Source: Ruminococcaceae bacterium UBA3903 (GTDB taxonomy: Bacteria > Bacillota > Clostridia > Oscillospirales > Acutalibacteraceae). From it: a DNA stretch of 55,413 nucleotides. Shown here piece by piece: positions 1-7,757 of this stretch (positions within the stretch are counted from its first letter, which is position 1; the number at the start of each line of letters is the position of its first letter). Under the pieces are notes generated by a model that ran no database searches, had not been told where the DNA came from, and was given only the letters and a program-made list of their open reading frames with translations. The position numbers and the translations under genes were made by a program. Location: assembly GCA_002391625.1 (NCBI GenBank), contig DGFJ01000027.1:1-55413 (forward strand), read 5' to 3'.

Positions 1-19
1 AGATGTGTATAAGAGACAG
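1..19. other. Nextera transposase adapter (mosaic end), artefact
   Basis: The first 19 bases are AGATGTGTATAAGAGACAG, exactly the Tn5 mosaic-end adapter used in tagmentation libraries. The reverse complement is at the other end of the window. It is not genomic and should be trimmed; the gene on the complementary strand is cut at base 20. Confidence 0.97.
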
Positions 20-453
20 TTTATACCGTCTGCTCCATGATAAAGGCCACGAACAGCACCTTCCATAACCTTGGAGTCTGTCAGTTTAGCTCCTGCTGGA
101 ATAATTGCTCGATACAAAACTTCACCATTAGCCTGAGCCACTTGTGCAGCATTATTCACCGCATTCCCAGCCTGTGCCAATCCCGGAACTAAGTTATTTA
201 CATGAGCAAGCACCTTACTATCTGTTATTTCCACTAGTTTGGTGTCATCTGGAAGTGCTTCTGCTGGAAGAAAGTCCATCTGAATTACAAGCTCATTTGC
301 ATCTTGAGTGGTTTGCAATTCAGCGCTTGATGCTTTACTTGCAACAACAGCATTATTCACAGGTTCTTCTTTGTTTTGTTTGCTTTTTAGATAGATTATA
401 ACGCCTACTGCTATTGCAGCTACGACGCATAAACCTATTATTATGTATTCCAT
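20..453 (-). CDS. Membrane-anchored protein of unknown function, 3' end missing
   Basis: I do not recognise the family. The ATG at 453 follows a strong AGGAGGG site at about 465-471 and opens a frame that stays open for about 144 codons until the adapter, so the C-terminus is missing. The protein starts MEYIIIGLCVVAAIAVGVII, one membrane segment with almost no cytoplasmic head, followed by a short basic stretch (KSKQNK) and a soluble region. This looks like a type II or signal-anchored protein. The soluble part holds a polar stretch and NNLVPGLAQAGNAVNNAAQ. The next gene upstream on the same strand (508-1251) also has a near-perfect ribosome site and lies 54 bases away, so the two are probably cotranscribed. 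Together they lie just outside rlmD and may be mobile-element cargo (inference). Confidence 0.7.
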
Positions 454-507
454 TTATCGTAATCCCTCCTACTGTTTATTCATAAAAGGCCTTGTAAATT
501 TCGCGAA

Positions 508-1251
508 TTACTCCATAGGTCTAACCTTAAATGTGATTTCCACATAAGTATTTAGTATTTCTTCCACCTTTAATAAATCTGTAATATCACTTATATCACC
601 AATATCAACAGAAAGAAAGTCATCGACAAAATCATGCACAAGCAGTCTATATTCTTGCTGATATGTATATTTATCTCTCTTCCAGAAAGCAATCCTTGAA
701 TTATCCTTCTGTACCTGTTTCAAATGCTCTATGTTATTGAATCCATAATACTGAACATGGTCTCTTGTAAAACCATAGCCTGCATCCAATAATCCTTTTT
801 TAACACGATTAATAAACTCATTACCATTCTTTATTATCAATACAGAATCACCAAATGTAGGCATCTTAGCTAATTGTTCTTCTGTAAATTGGTATCTAAC
901 GGTAAGGTTATCTCCATCCAAGCGCTCCTCTACGTGATTTCTATAATCAAACATAAACATACAGAACACCGGGCATTCTAAATATCCCAAATTCATAGAA
1001 GCGGCAGGTGCATCAAACTGAGCTATGAATTCATTGGTATCAACAGTAAACATAGATATTTTCACATCTTGTAATACCATCTGCCCGTCATACATATCCC
1101 CAACGGCTTCGTCTTCTGTTTCCTTCTCCAAATCTACATAGTATTTCAGATTTTTCATATATAGCTGGCCTGCCTGTAATTTTTGTAGGTTTTCTTCAGA
1201 ACCAAACTTCATCAACATTGACCATCCATCTTTAACAGTTTTATCTGCCAT
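508..1251 (-). CDS. Hypothetical protein, 247 aa
   Basis: Unrecognised cytosolic protein with no signal peptide or membrane segment. The ATG is preceded by GGGAGGG with a 6-base spacer. The N-terminal part (SMLMKFGSEENLQKLQAGQLYM as pattern: a Gly-x-Leu-Tyr-Met after a helix) and a late FWKRDKYTYQQEYRLLV segment around residues 195-210 recall, loosely, ADP-ribosyltransferase-like families in which a Glu sits in a late Q-x-E-Y-R motif. That likeness is only a pattern impression; no catalytic His could be assigned. It lies between the 3' end of rlmD and the membrane protein at 20-453, in what may be the end of an integrated element. Confidence 0.6.
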   Translation of the reverse strand: MADKTVKDGWSMLMKFGSEENLQKLQAGQLYMKNLKYYVDLEKETEDEAVGDMYDGQMVLQDVKISMFTVDTNEFIAQFDAPAASMNLGYLECPVFCMFMFDYRNHVEERLDGDNLTVRYQFTEEQLAKMPTFGDSVLIIKNGNEFINRVKKGLLDAGYGFTRDHVQYYGFNNIEHLKQVQKDNSRIAFWKRDKYTYQQEYRLLVHDFVDDFLSVDIGDISDITDLLKVEEILNTYVEITFKVRPME

Positions 1252-1517
1252 AGCACACCCTCCCTTAACATCTAATCCACTGTCCGAAAATGCCTTTAGT
1301 ATCGAGTTGCTGGATTTGTTGCCATTTTTCTACGCTTACCAGAAAATGCCCGACATCTAATCCACACACTCAATTTGCGTTATCTAATCCGAGGTCACAA
1401 CCTGACACACATTTTCGCAGTAGATATGTTTCCATATAAAATAACCGAGCCTTTTCAGGAGTTAGGGCTTTCATCCCAACTTCCGAAAAAGCCCGGAAAC
1501 ACGCCACTTTCTGGCAC
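1252..1517. repeat. Gene-poor junction next to rlmD with GGATTAGAT repeats
   Basis: Between rlmD and the leftmost genes there are 266 bases without a convincing gene. On the minus strand the 9-mer GGATTAGAT occurs three times (plus-strand ATCTAATCC at about 1270-1278, 1355-1363 and 1382-1390), the first two inside TGGATTAGATGT. Phrases close to GGCATTTTC also recur. Repeats of this kind beside an integration hotspot fit recombinase or excisionase binding sites, but that is inference. Confidence 0.4.
1370..1474 (-). CDS. Possible 34-residue ORF downstream of rlmD
   Basis: An ATG at 1474 opens a 34-codon frame (MKALTPEKARLFYMETYLLR and onward, ending GLDNAN) that stops at 1370. A second reading of the following DNA in a GTG-started frame gives CGLDVGHFLVSVEK, so both halves contain a G-L-D phrase encoded by the repeat GGATTAGAT. 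The upstream context AGTTGGG is a poor ribosome site. It may be a tiny gene or the remnant of one at the end of a mobile element. Confidence 0.2.
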   Translation of the reverse strand: MKALTPEKARLFYMETYLLRKCVSGCDLGLDNAN

Positions 1518-2882
1518 TTATTTTTCTTTTCTTGACATCAAAACAACTGTCTCCACGTGGCTAGTACAAGGAAACATATCAACAGGTGTAATCTGCTTTG
1601 GTTTGTATCCCAGCTGTGAAAATGCCTGTAAATCTCTAGCCAGCGTTGCAGGGTCGCACGACACATAAACAATCTTATTGGGGTTCATCTTTGCTATTGT
1701 TTCTATTAGCTGCTGGTCACAGCCTTTACGTGGAGGGTCTACAATTATTACATTTGGGGTTGTATTTTCCTCTGACAACTGCTTTGCTGCCTGTGCTGCG
1801 TCTGCACAAATAAAACGTGCGTTATCTATGCCGTTTAGTTTGGCATTGACCTTCGCATTCTCAATGGCCTGTGGTATAATCTCTACCCCTATTAATTTTT
1901 CGATGCTATCTGCCATAGACAGCCCTATAGTTCCTGTACCGCAGTAGAGGTCTAACAGTACCTCATCCCCGTGTAAATCAGCGTAACTCTTGGCTAACGA
2001 ATACAGCTTCTCAGCCTGTGCTGGGTTTACCTGAAAAAAAGATAGTGGAGATATATTAAATTTAAGTCCGCAAAGAATATCAGCTATATATCCACTACCA
2101 TATACAGCCTTGCAATTTTCGCCTAGAATAACATTAGTCTTATCTCTGTTTTCGTTTATTACAAGGCTCTTAAAGCCCTCAACCTGCCGTAACATTTCTG
2201 CAAGCTCTTCGACACCGTGTATTTTAGAACCATTTATAACTAAGCACACCATAACCTCTTTTGTTACTTCACCATAACGGATATATAAATGTCGTAACAA
2301 CCCTTTATGGGTTTCCTCGTTATATGCGACAGGCTTGTACTTGCTTGCCCATTGTCTAAAAACTTTTATTACCCTTGTAAAAACAGCTGGCTGCAGCTTA
2401 CACTCATCACAATTTATTATTCTATGACTGTGATAAGCATAAAAGCCCATTATTATTTCACCATCCTTTGACATACCTACAGGCAGCTGTGCTTTGTTTC
2501 TATAACAATTTCGTGTGTCACTGGCGACTATAGGATTAATGGTGAATTTATCAAACCCACCAATGCGCTGTAAAGCATCAACCACACGCTGTTCCTTAAC
2601 AGCTAACTCTGCCTGATATGATATATGGCGATATGTACAACCTCCGCACTGGTAAAAGCACTCACAATCAGGTGTCACCCTATCCTTTGAAGGCGTAATA
2701 ATTTCCTCTATTTTTCCTACAGCATATCTTTTTGACGGTTTTATTATTCGTACCCTTAGCTGATCGCCTACGGCAGAGTTAGTCACGAACACCGCTTGCT
2801 GATTAAACCGACCCACACCGCTGCCCTCTGATGTCATCCCGTGTATATTTAATTCTATTATATCATTTTTTTTCAAACTCAC
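1518..2882 (-). CDS. rlmD: 23S rRNA (uracil-1939-C5)-methyltransferase RlmD
   Basis: Makes 5-methyluridine in 23S rRNA with S-adenosylmethionine. Length (454 aa) is usual. An N-terminal TRAM-type domain covers about residues 1-60. Cys73, Cys79, Cys82 and Cys161 fit the 4Fe-4S ligands of RumA proteins. The SAM site is DLYCGTGTIG (311-320), the substrate-side motif DPPRKGC (382-388), and the catalytic Cys409 lies in YVSCDPATLARDL. The start is GTG at 2882, preceded by AAGGA. The C-terminus (THVETVVLMSRKEK in this gene: TSHVETVVLMS) is encoded by CCACGTGGAGACAGTTGTT, the conserved segment where several integrative elements insert in rumA/rlmD genes. The coding end is intact. Symbol could also be given as rumA or rlmCD-type; exact target uridine cannot be told from sequence. 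Confidence 0.95.
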   Translation of the reverse strand: MSLKKNDIIELNIHGMTSEGSGVGRFNQQAVFVTNSAVGDQLRVRIIKPSKRYAVGKIEEIITPSKDRVTPDCECFYQCGGCTYRHISYQAELAVKEQRVVDALQRIGGFDKFTINPIVASDTRNCYRNKAQLPVGMSKDGEIIMGFYAYHSHRIINCDECKLQPAVFTRVIKVFRQWASKYKPVAYNEETHKGLLRHLYIRYGEVTKEVMVCLVINGSKIHGVEELAEMLRQVEGFKSLVINENRDKTNVILGENCKAVYGSGYIADILCGLKFNISPLSFFQVNPAQAEKLYSLAKSYADLHGDEVLLDLYCGTGTIGLSMADSIEKLIGVEIIPQAIENAKVNAKLNGIDNARFICADAAQAAKQLSEENTTPNVIIVDPPRKGCDQQLIETIAKMNPNKIVYVSCDPATLARDLQAFSQLGYKPKQITPVDMFPCTSHVETVVLMSRKEK

Positions 2883-2987
2883 AGTTTCACAAATCCTTTG
2901 TATTGTTTATTTTAGAATGTTTTACAATGTTATTTTTTTAGATAATTCATTATATCATATTTCTGCCGTAGTATAAATAAATAGATT

Positions 2988-3015
2988 TAAAAAGGACACG
3001 GAAAAAACCGTGTCC
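2988..3015 (-). terminator. Rho-independent terminator after the ATP-grasp gene
   Basis: On the minus strand GGACACGG, a loop of six T, CCGTGTCC and then a run of T. The perfect 8-bp stem starts about 20 bases after the stop codon of the ATP-grasp gene. Confidence 0.85.
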
Positions 3016-3033
3016 AATGATTACAAATTTTAT

Positions 3034-4047
3034 TTATAGTTTTATACCATAACTTTCGATTTTTGGTAACAAGCCTATACGCTGCTTGTCAGGGTCTGGT
3101 AGCTGAGGAAAATCATACGCTGGATAGTCGTTACCCTCTACTATTGCCGGACCATTAGGCGTTAAGCATACATCCCAACCAACATATCGAAACTCTGGAT
3201 ATATCATTGCGGCCTTCTTTACCATATCCTTAACTTCCTTCATAAATGGTAATTTGTAGCCTACAAACTTTACACCTGTTGCTGGGTGTGCATCAAAATT
3301 GACCAATGCAGATGTATGTCCTTGACCTATAATTTCCCCCTTGTCTAAATCAAAGTGACAGGCTAGACCACCGTTTTCTAGATTATCCACAAATCCACCA
3401 TTGTTACCCATTTTAAAAACAGAGTACAATATATGCGGTTTACCGTTATTAACTAATGTAACTACACGCAAGCAGTTTAGTGAATTAGGATAAATTTCTG
3501 CCGCCTGTGGGTGCTGTATAATAAGCTCCTCTATAACACCAAAATTTTTATCCTTGTCCATAATGTATTCAAATAATTCTTGCGTAGACTTGAAATCTGA
3601 AACATTAATTTTCTCTATTCCCTTACCGCTTTCACCAATATATGGCTTAGCAAAAAAGCTCTCCTTACCATCTAGGAACTTTTCAAATTTTTCATAGTTA
3701 AGCTTGGCAATATCAATTATTTCTCTGCCCATAAAATCCTTGAACTTTTCATCAAATAAATTTTTCTCATCAAAAATATGGGAATAACGCTGGTCATTAA
3801 GCATTGTAACAAGCTTTTTGTTTTTCATTCTGGTTAAATACGTTTTACGCTGTGCCGCTTTCATGTTATAAAATTCAAATATGTTGTAGTCGTTATAGCC
3901 TGCCCCATATTTAAAGGTGCAGCCTATAATATCAAAGAAAAGTCCAACACTGTTTTTTCCTGTCTTTTTGTGAACATCCTTAATGACCTTATTAAGATTT
4001 TTAAGCTTTGCTCCGCCAAGTACCCTTGTTATATACCCAATATTCAT
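3034..4047 (-). CDS. ATP-grasp ligase-like protein (sugar-transfer-associated type)
   Basis: About 337 residues. The central and C-terminal parts read like the ATP-grasp family often linked to surface-sugar and peptide biosynthesis (PF14397-type): FFAKPYIGESGKGIEKI gives the ATP-binding lysine and glycine-rich loop, EELIIQHP the adenine-side region, and VGWDVCLTPNGPAIVEGND the Mg-binding Glu/Asn residues. Such enzymes join a carboxylate to an amine through an acyl-phosphate. I chose ATG 4047 because AAGGGG lies 7 bases upstream; an in-frame start at 4080 has no ribosome site. It follows the EctB-like aminotransferase on the same strand with a hairpin between them, so partial readthrough is likely. 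The pair could make and use 2,4-diaminobutyrate (inference); substrate unknown. Confidence 0.8.
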   Translation of the reverse strand: MNIGYITRVLGGAKLKNLNKVIKDVHKKTGKNSVGLFFDIIGCTFKYGAGYNDYNIFEFYNMKAAQRKTYLTRMKNKKLVTMLNDQRYSHIFDEKNLFDEKFKDFMGREIIDIAKLNYEKFEKFLDGKESFFAKPYIGESGKGIEKINVSDFKSTQELFEYIMDKDKNFGVIEELIIQHPQAAEIYPNSLNCLRVVTLVNNGKPHILYSVFKMGNNGGFVDNLENGGLACHFDLDKGEIIGQGHTSALVNFDAHPATGVKFVGYKLPFMKEVKDMVKKAAMIYPEFRYVGWDVCLTPNGPAIVEGNDYPAYDFPQLPDPDKQRIGLLPKIESYGIKL

Positions 4048-4080
4048 TATATTACCCCTTTTAAACCCTATATTTAACAC

Positions 4081-4108
4081 AAAATTAGGCGGAGTAAACC
4101 CCGCCTAA
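4081..4108 (-). terminator. Hairpin between ectB-like gene and ATP-grasp gene
   Basis: Minus strand TTAGGCGG, 8-base loop, CCGCCTAA followed by TTTTG. It sits directly after the aminotransferase stop codon and before the ATP-grasp start, so it would attenuate rather than fully separate the two genes. Confidence 0.75.
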
Positions 4109-4144
4109 AAAATCTTTAACCTATCAGACAATTTATCTGAAAAT

Positions 4145-5407
4145 TTATTTATGCTCAGCTAAACATTCTTCGATAGCTTCTTTTAATCTATTTAAACCAT
4201 CTAACAGCAATTCTTCTTCAATAATAAGTGGAGGCATAATCTTAACAACAGAATTTTTTCTGCCGGCACACTCAATTATTAGGTTATGCTCAAAAGCTTT
4301 TTCTGTAACCTTTTCGCTTAATGTGTAGTCCACGTCCTCAAACTCAATGCCCCAAACCATACCAATGCCACGCATCTTAAGTCTGTTGTCCAATGGCAAG
4401 ATTTCTTTTTCAATAAAGCCTTTTATAATCTCACCTTTATTGTGAGATTGTTCCTCCACCTTATTGTCAAGCATATATTCTAAACCAGCCTTAGCTGCTA
4501 CAAATGCCATTTGGTTACCACGGAAGGTTCCGTTATGCTCACCAGGTGTAAAGCAGTCAATCTCTGGCTTTGCCAAAACAATAGCCAATGGCAAGCCATA
4601 ACCGCCTATTGATTTTGACAACACAACAATATCAGGAACAATGCCTGCACGTTCAAAGGAAAAATATGTGCCAGTTCTAGCACAGCCTACCTGTATATCA
4701 TCCACAATTAGTAAAATGTCATTGTCTGTACAGAACTTACGAACCGCCTGTAACCATTCAGTCTGGAAAGGCCATATGCCACCCTCTGCCTGTACCGTTT
4801 CAATCACCAAGGCTGCTGGCAGCTCAGCTCCTGAATGGTCATCAGTAATAAGGTTTTCCATGTATTTTATGGTATCTAGGTCTGGGTACATATACGGAGC
4901 AGGAATATGTGTAACATCATTCAGCTTTACGCCTGCACCTTTTCTGGCGCCCTTATCTGTTGTTAGGGCTAACGCACCTAACGTCATACCATGAAAACAA
5001 CCCATTAAAGCAAACACCTGACTTCTGCCCTTTGCTTTTCTAGCAAGCTTTAACGCAGCCTCAATAGCGTTGGTACCTGTAGGACCTGGAAACATTACCT
5101 TATAGTCAAGATTTCTAGGCTTTAGCACACGTTGCTCTAAACAGTCGATAAACTCTCTTTTTGGCACTGTGTACATATCCAGTGCATGTATAATTCCATC
5201 TGACATTAAATATTCAACTAGCTTTGGCTTAATATAATCGTTATTATGACCATAGTTCACCGCACCAGCACCACAGAAAAAATCAATGTATGCTTCACCA
5301 TTTTCATCAAACATCTGTGCACCCTTGGCTTTAGTGAAAACTGTGGGAAAATGTCTGCAATAAGAACGAACTTCTGATTCGTAGGTTTCAAAAACTTCTG
5401 TATTCAA
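4145..5407 (-). CDS. ectB: Diaminobutyrate--2-oxoglutarate aminotransferase-like (EctB family)
   Basis: A class III PLP aminotransferase of 420 aa that matches the EctB pattern along its length: ESEVRSYCRHFPTVF near the N-terminus, FPGPTGTNAIEAALKLARKA (106-125), ETVQAEGG, the Asp-containing VDDIQVGCARTG, the PLP lysine K265 in VLSKSIGGYGLP, and the EHNGTFRGNQ segment. The family converts aspartate-4-semialdehyde and glutamate to 2,4-diaminobutyrate and 2-oxoglutarate. No ectA or ectC is nearby, so ectoine synthesis is not indicated; the neighbour is an ATP-grasp ligase-like gene. The start is TTG at 5407 with AAGGAG about 8 bases upstream. The symbol reflects family only; a role in diaminobutyrate supply for a peptide, polyamine or cell-surface product is inferred. 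Confidence 0.88.
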   Translation of the reverse strand: MNTEVFETYESEVRSYCRHFPTVFTKAKGAQMFDENGEAYIDFFCGAGAVNYGHNNDYIKPKLVEYLMSDGIIHALDMYTVPKREFIDCLEQRVLKPRNLDYKVMFPGPTGTNAIEAALKLARKAKGRSQVFALMGCFHGMTLGALALTTDKGARKGAGVKLNDVTHIPAPYMYPDLDTIKYMENLITDDHSGAELPAALVIETVQAEGGIWPFQTEWLQAVRKFCTDNDILLIVDDIQVGCARTGTYFSFERAGIVPDIVVLSKSIGGYGLPLAIVLAKPEIDCFTPGEHNGTFRGNQMAFVAAKAGLEYMLDNKVEEQSHNKGEIIKGFIEKEILPLDNRLKMRGIGMVWGIEFEDVDYTLSEKVTEKAFEHNLIIECAGRKNSVVKIMPPLIIEEELLLDGLNRLKEAIEECLAEHK

Positions 5408-5744
5408 GGTTTTCTCCTTTTCCTATAGACAATATATCATTGCTATATGTTCAATTACTTAATACCTATTAATTCTTATAATTTAAACTAAATTTTACAA
5501 TTTTAATGGTGTTTTGTCAAGGGATAATAACCAATATCACATATGCCATAAAATTATGAAAAAATGATATTTTTTTTAGTGTTAAATTTCATGCTTAATA
5601 TATATTTTTTTATTATTTTCCCCTTATAATTAAAGGAACAGTTGTAGATTTGGTGTGTCTGTGCTATAATCTCATTTAGAAAATACATACAATAATATTA
5701 TTGTGCTTATAATAATAAAAAATACAGTATTGTTAGGTGATTGT
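5408..5744. other. Divergent intergenic region
   Basis: About 340 very AT-rich bases between two divergent genes. The rightward promoter is annotated separately. A leftward promoter is not clear; TTGAAC near 5450 on the minus strand is a possible -35. No RNA gene is visible. Confidence 0.5.
5642..5670 (+). promoter_or_regulatory. Sigma-A promoter of the transglutaminase-like lipoprotein gene
   Basis: TTGTAG at 5642-5647, 17-base spacer, TATAAT at 5665-5670, 75 bases before the GTG start. Confidence 0.75.
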
Positions 5745-7094
5745 GTGAAAAAAATTACAAAATTAACTTTAAGCATTCTTCTGTGCTTAACCATGGTTTT
5801 AGGCTGTACAGGCTGTGACCCTTCTGCTATTGGTGACGCTGTAAAGTCCCTTGCCGACAGCATAAGCTCCGATAAAAGCCCTAATACAGCATCCGGGGTA
5901 ATAAATGACAACAAAAATTACAGTGCATTACAAGAAAACCAGGAACATAAGACAGCCTATTATGAAAAAATTAAGCTAAATTATGGCTACAACGCCCTAC
6001 AAACCAACGGACAGCGGGAGCTTTATGATGATTTATCTGAAAACATATACTCTGTGTCTGACGAAACCAATGAAAATCAAAAATATAATTTTCCAAAACT
6101 ATATTTAGATGGTACAACGCTGTCAGAAAGCGATATTCGAGTTGTAATGGAGGCTTTCGCTTGTGACCACCCACAGGTATTTTGGTTGGCTAATTTATTT
6201 GGATATTACAGCGACAACAACGGTACAGCTATACAGATGTACTCGGAATACAGTCCACAGGATGTCACAAGTGGCATAAAGGCGTTAGACAACGCTATCA
6301 ACAATATACTTGCTCATGTACCTGCTGACCTAAACCAGTTTGACCGAGAGCTATATATACACGATATAATAGTAAATAACTGCGTTTACGCAGAAGATGT
6401 AAAAACCTTTGATGCTGATAAAGCGGCTTTTTCAGTCTATGGAGTATTTATTAACAACAGTGCTGTATGCGAGGGCTATGCAAAAGCAATGCAGTATCTG
6501 CTAAGCTGTGTGGGCATAGAAAGCATAACTGTAAATGGCAGAAGCAACGACGAGCTGCACAAGTGGAACATTGTTAACATTGACAATGAGTGGTATCACT
6601 TAGATGCCACATGGGATGATAATGACGAGTATGTTGTGTACAACTACTTTAATGTAGATGAAAAAACTATAAAAAGCGACCATTATATATCTACTAACTA
6701 CACCCAAATGACTGATGAAGAAATTTGTAATGCAAACACAACTGACACCGAGTTTTTTAATTTAGATACACCACAATGCACATCAATGACAGACAACTTT
6801 TATAATGTAAAGGGTGCAACGTTTTATGGCTTTAATGATAAAACTGAAACCATAATAACAGCTGCCCTATACAACGCCGCACAAAACGGTGAAAAAAACT
6901 TATATATAAGGCTAGATAACAGTCTGGATTTTAACAGCACTGTTCAACAGCTGTTTTATGAATCTCCTTATAAATTTTTCGATTATGTCTATGAGGTAAA
7001 CAGTGAAATTAGTGGTGTAACATTAGGCAACAGCGTATCCATGATTACAAACGAAAACCAACGCACTATACAGGTTGTGTTATCCTATGAATAA
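5745..7094 (+). CDS. Transglutaminase-like domain lipoprotein
   Basis: About 449 aa. Starting at GTG 5745 (AGGTGA just upstream) gives a clean lipoprotein signal: VKKITKLTLS, a hydrophobic core, then MVLGCTGC with Cys21 (or Cys24) as lipid attachment site. An ATG at 5703 would add a useless leader. The transglutaminase/protease-like core spans about 225-295 with Cys242 (AVCEGYA), His272 (LHKWN) and Asp287 (YHLDATWDD) as the expected triad. Proteins of this kind act as surface peptidases or cross-linkers; the real reaction is unknown. A paralogue with the same core but a dockerin instead of a lipid anchor is encoded at 30998-32488. The gene stands alone, with a hairpin after it. Confidence 0.88.
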   Translation: MKKITKLTLSILLCLTMVLGCTGCDPSAIGDAVKSLADSISSDKSPNTASGVINDNKNYSALQENQEHKTAYYEKIKLNYGYNALQTNGQRELYDDLSENIYSVSDETNENQKYNFPKLYLDGTTLSESDIRVVMEAFACDHPQVFWLANLFGYYSDNNGTAIQMYSEYSPQDVTSGIKALDNAINNILAHVPADLNQFDRELYIHDIIVNNCVYAEDVKTFDADKAAFSVYGVFINNSAVCEGYAKAMQYLLSCVGIESITVNGRSNDELHKWNIVNIDNEWYHLDATWDDNDEYVVYNYFNVDEKTIKSDHYISTNYTQMTDEEICNANTTDTEFFNLDTPQCTSMTDNFYNVKGATFYGFNDKTETIITAALYNAAQNGEKNLYIRLDNSLDFNSTVQQLFYESPYKFFDYVYEVNSEISGVTLGNSVSMITNENQRTIQVVLSYE

Positions 7095-7151
7095 CTGACA
7101 GCTTAACTTTTAGTAATCCATTGGGAAAGACTAAAAATGGCAAACTTTATG

Positions 7152-7206
7152 TACCGACCCCAAAAAGTTAGATCAAAAAATCTAACAAATGGAGGTCGGT
7201 ATTTTT
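7152..7206 (+). terminator. Two-tier hairpin; terminator with IS-end look
   Basis: TACCGACC (7152-7159) pairs with GGTCGGTA (7194-7201), and inside it GTTAGAT pairs with ATCTAAC, followed by TTTTTAT. It can end the lipoprotein transcript. The phrase ACCGACCCCAAAAAGTTAG resembles terminal inverted repeats of IS3/IS150-type elements, so it may derive from a small relic of one (inference). Confidence 0.65.
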
Positions 7207-7260
7207 ATACTTATCATAGCATAATCCTAAATAACCGTTTATTATACTAAAATATAACAT

Positions 7261-7288
7261 AACAGCAGACAAGCTATAGGCTGCTGTT
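7261..7288 (-). terminator. Weak hairpin at the end of the acetyltransferase gene
   Basis: On the minus strand AACAGCAG, 12-base loop holding the stop codon, CTGCTGTT, then an AT-rich tract ATGTTATATTTT. It could end the pncB-acetyltransferase transcript, though the T-run is broken. Confidence 0.4.
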
Positions 7289-7729
7289 TTCCAGCATTGC
7301 CACTTTTACATTACCATCCATAAAATGACCAGTAATTTTAAAACCACAGCTTTCATAAAAGCGAAGGTTACGTTGTTTATCCATGGGCGTTTTTAATGTC
7401 CATTTCTTTACATTTGAATACTCCTCAAAAACGAACTGCAAGGCTTTTGTTCCTAAGCCCATACCTTGGTATTTTGGTATAATGCATAAGCTGCCAATAT
7501 AAAAGCCACCATCGTGATTATCTCTAAATATAATATCCCCTACAGGCTGATTGCCACACATTATGATGTAGGCAAATAACTGTGTTACGGATTTATACAT
7601 AGAAGCATAGGTACGATTGTACCCAGGGCATTCCCCATATTTTATATAATCCTCATAAAACGCTTTATTGTGTATTTCAATCAGCTTATACACATCATAT
7701 TTTGTAGCCCTGACAAAATACGTTTTCAT
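7274..7729 (-). CDS. GNAT family N-acetyltransferase
   Basis: About 151 aa. Acetyl-CoA binding signature of the GNAT fold: IGSLCIIPKYQGMGLGTKAL, with the Q-x-x-G-x-G turn, followed by WTLKTPMDKQRNLRFYESCGF, typical of the last strands (N-x-x-x-x-x-Y-x-x-x-G-F). Substrate unknown. I chose ATG 7729 because AGGGGAG lies upstream and because a longer reading would overlap pncB by about 90 bases. It follows pncB after 28 bases and is probably cotranscribed. Confidence 0.85.
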   Translation of the reverse strand: MKTYFVRATKYDVYKLIEIHNKAFYEDYIKYGECPGYNRTYASMYKSVTQLFAYIIMCGNQPVGDIIFRDNHDGGFYIGSLCIIPKYQGMGLGTKALQFVFEEYSNVKKWTLKTPMDKQRNLRFYESCGFKITGHFMDGNVKVAMLENSSL

Positions 7730-7757
7730 AATATTTACTCCCCTATAAATATTCTTA

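Noticed and set aside
1375..1668. 97-codon plus-strand frame beside rlmD
   Set aside because: It overlaps the rlmD coding end on the other strand, has no ribosome site and no recognisable protein content.
4145..5407. Ectoine synthesis locus
   Set aside because: Only the EctB-like gene is present; ectA and ectC are absent and the neighbour is an ATP-grasp protein.
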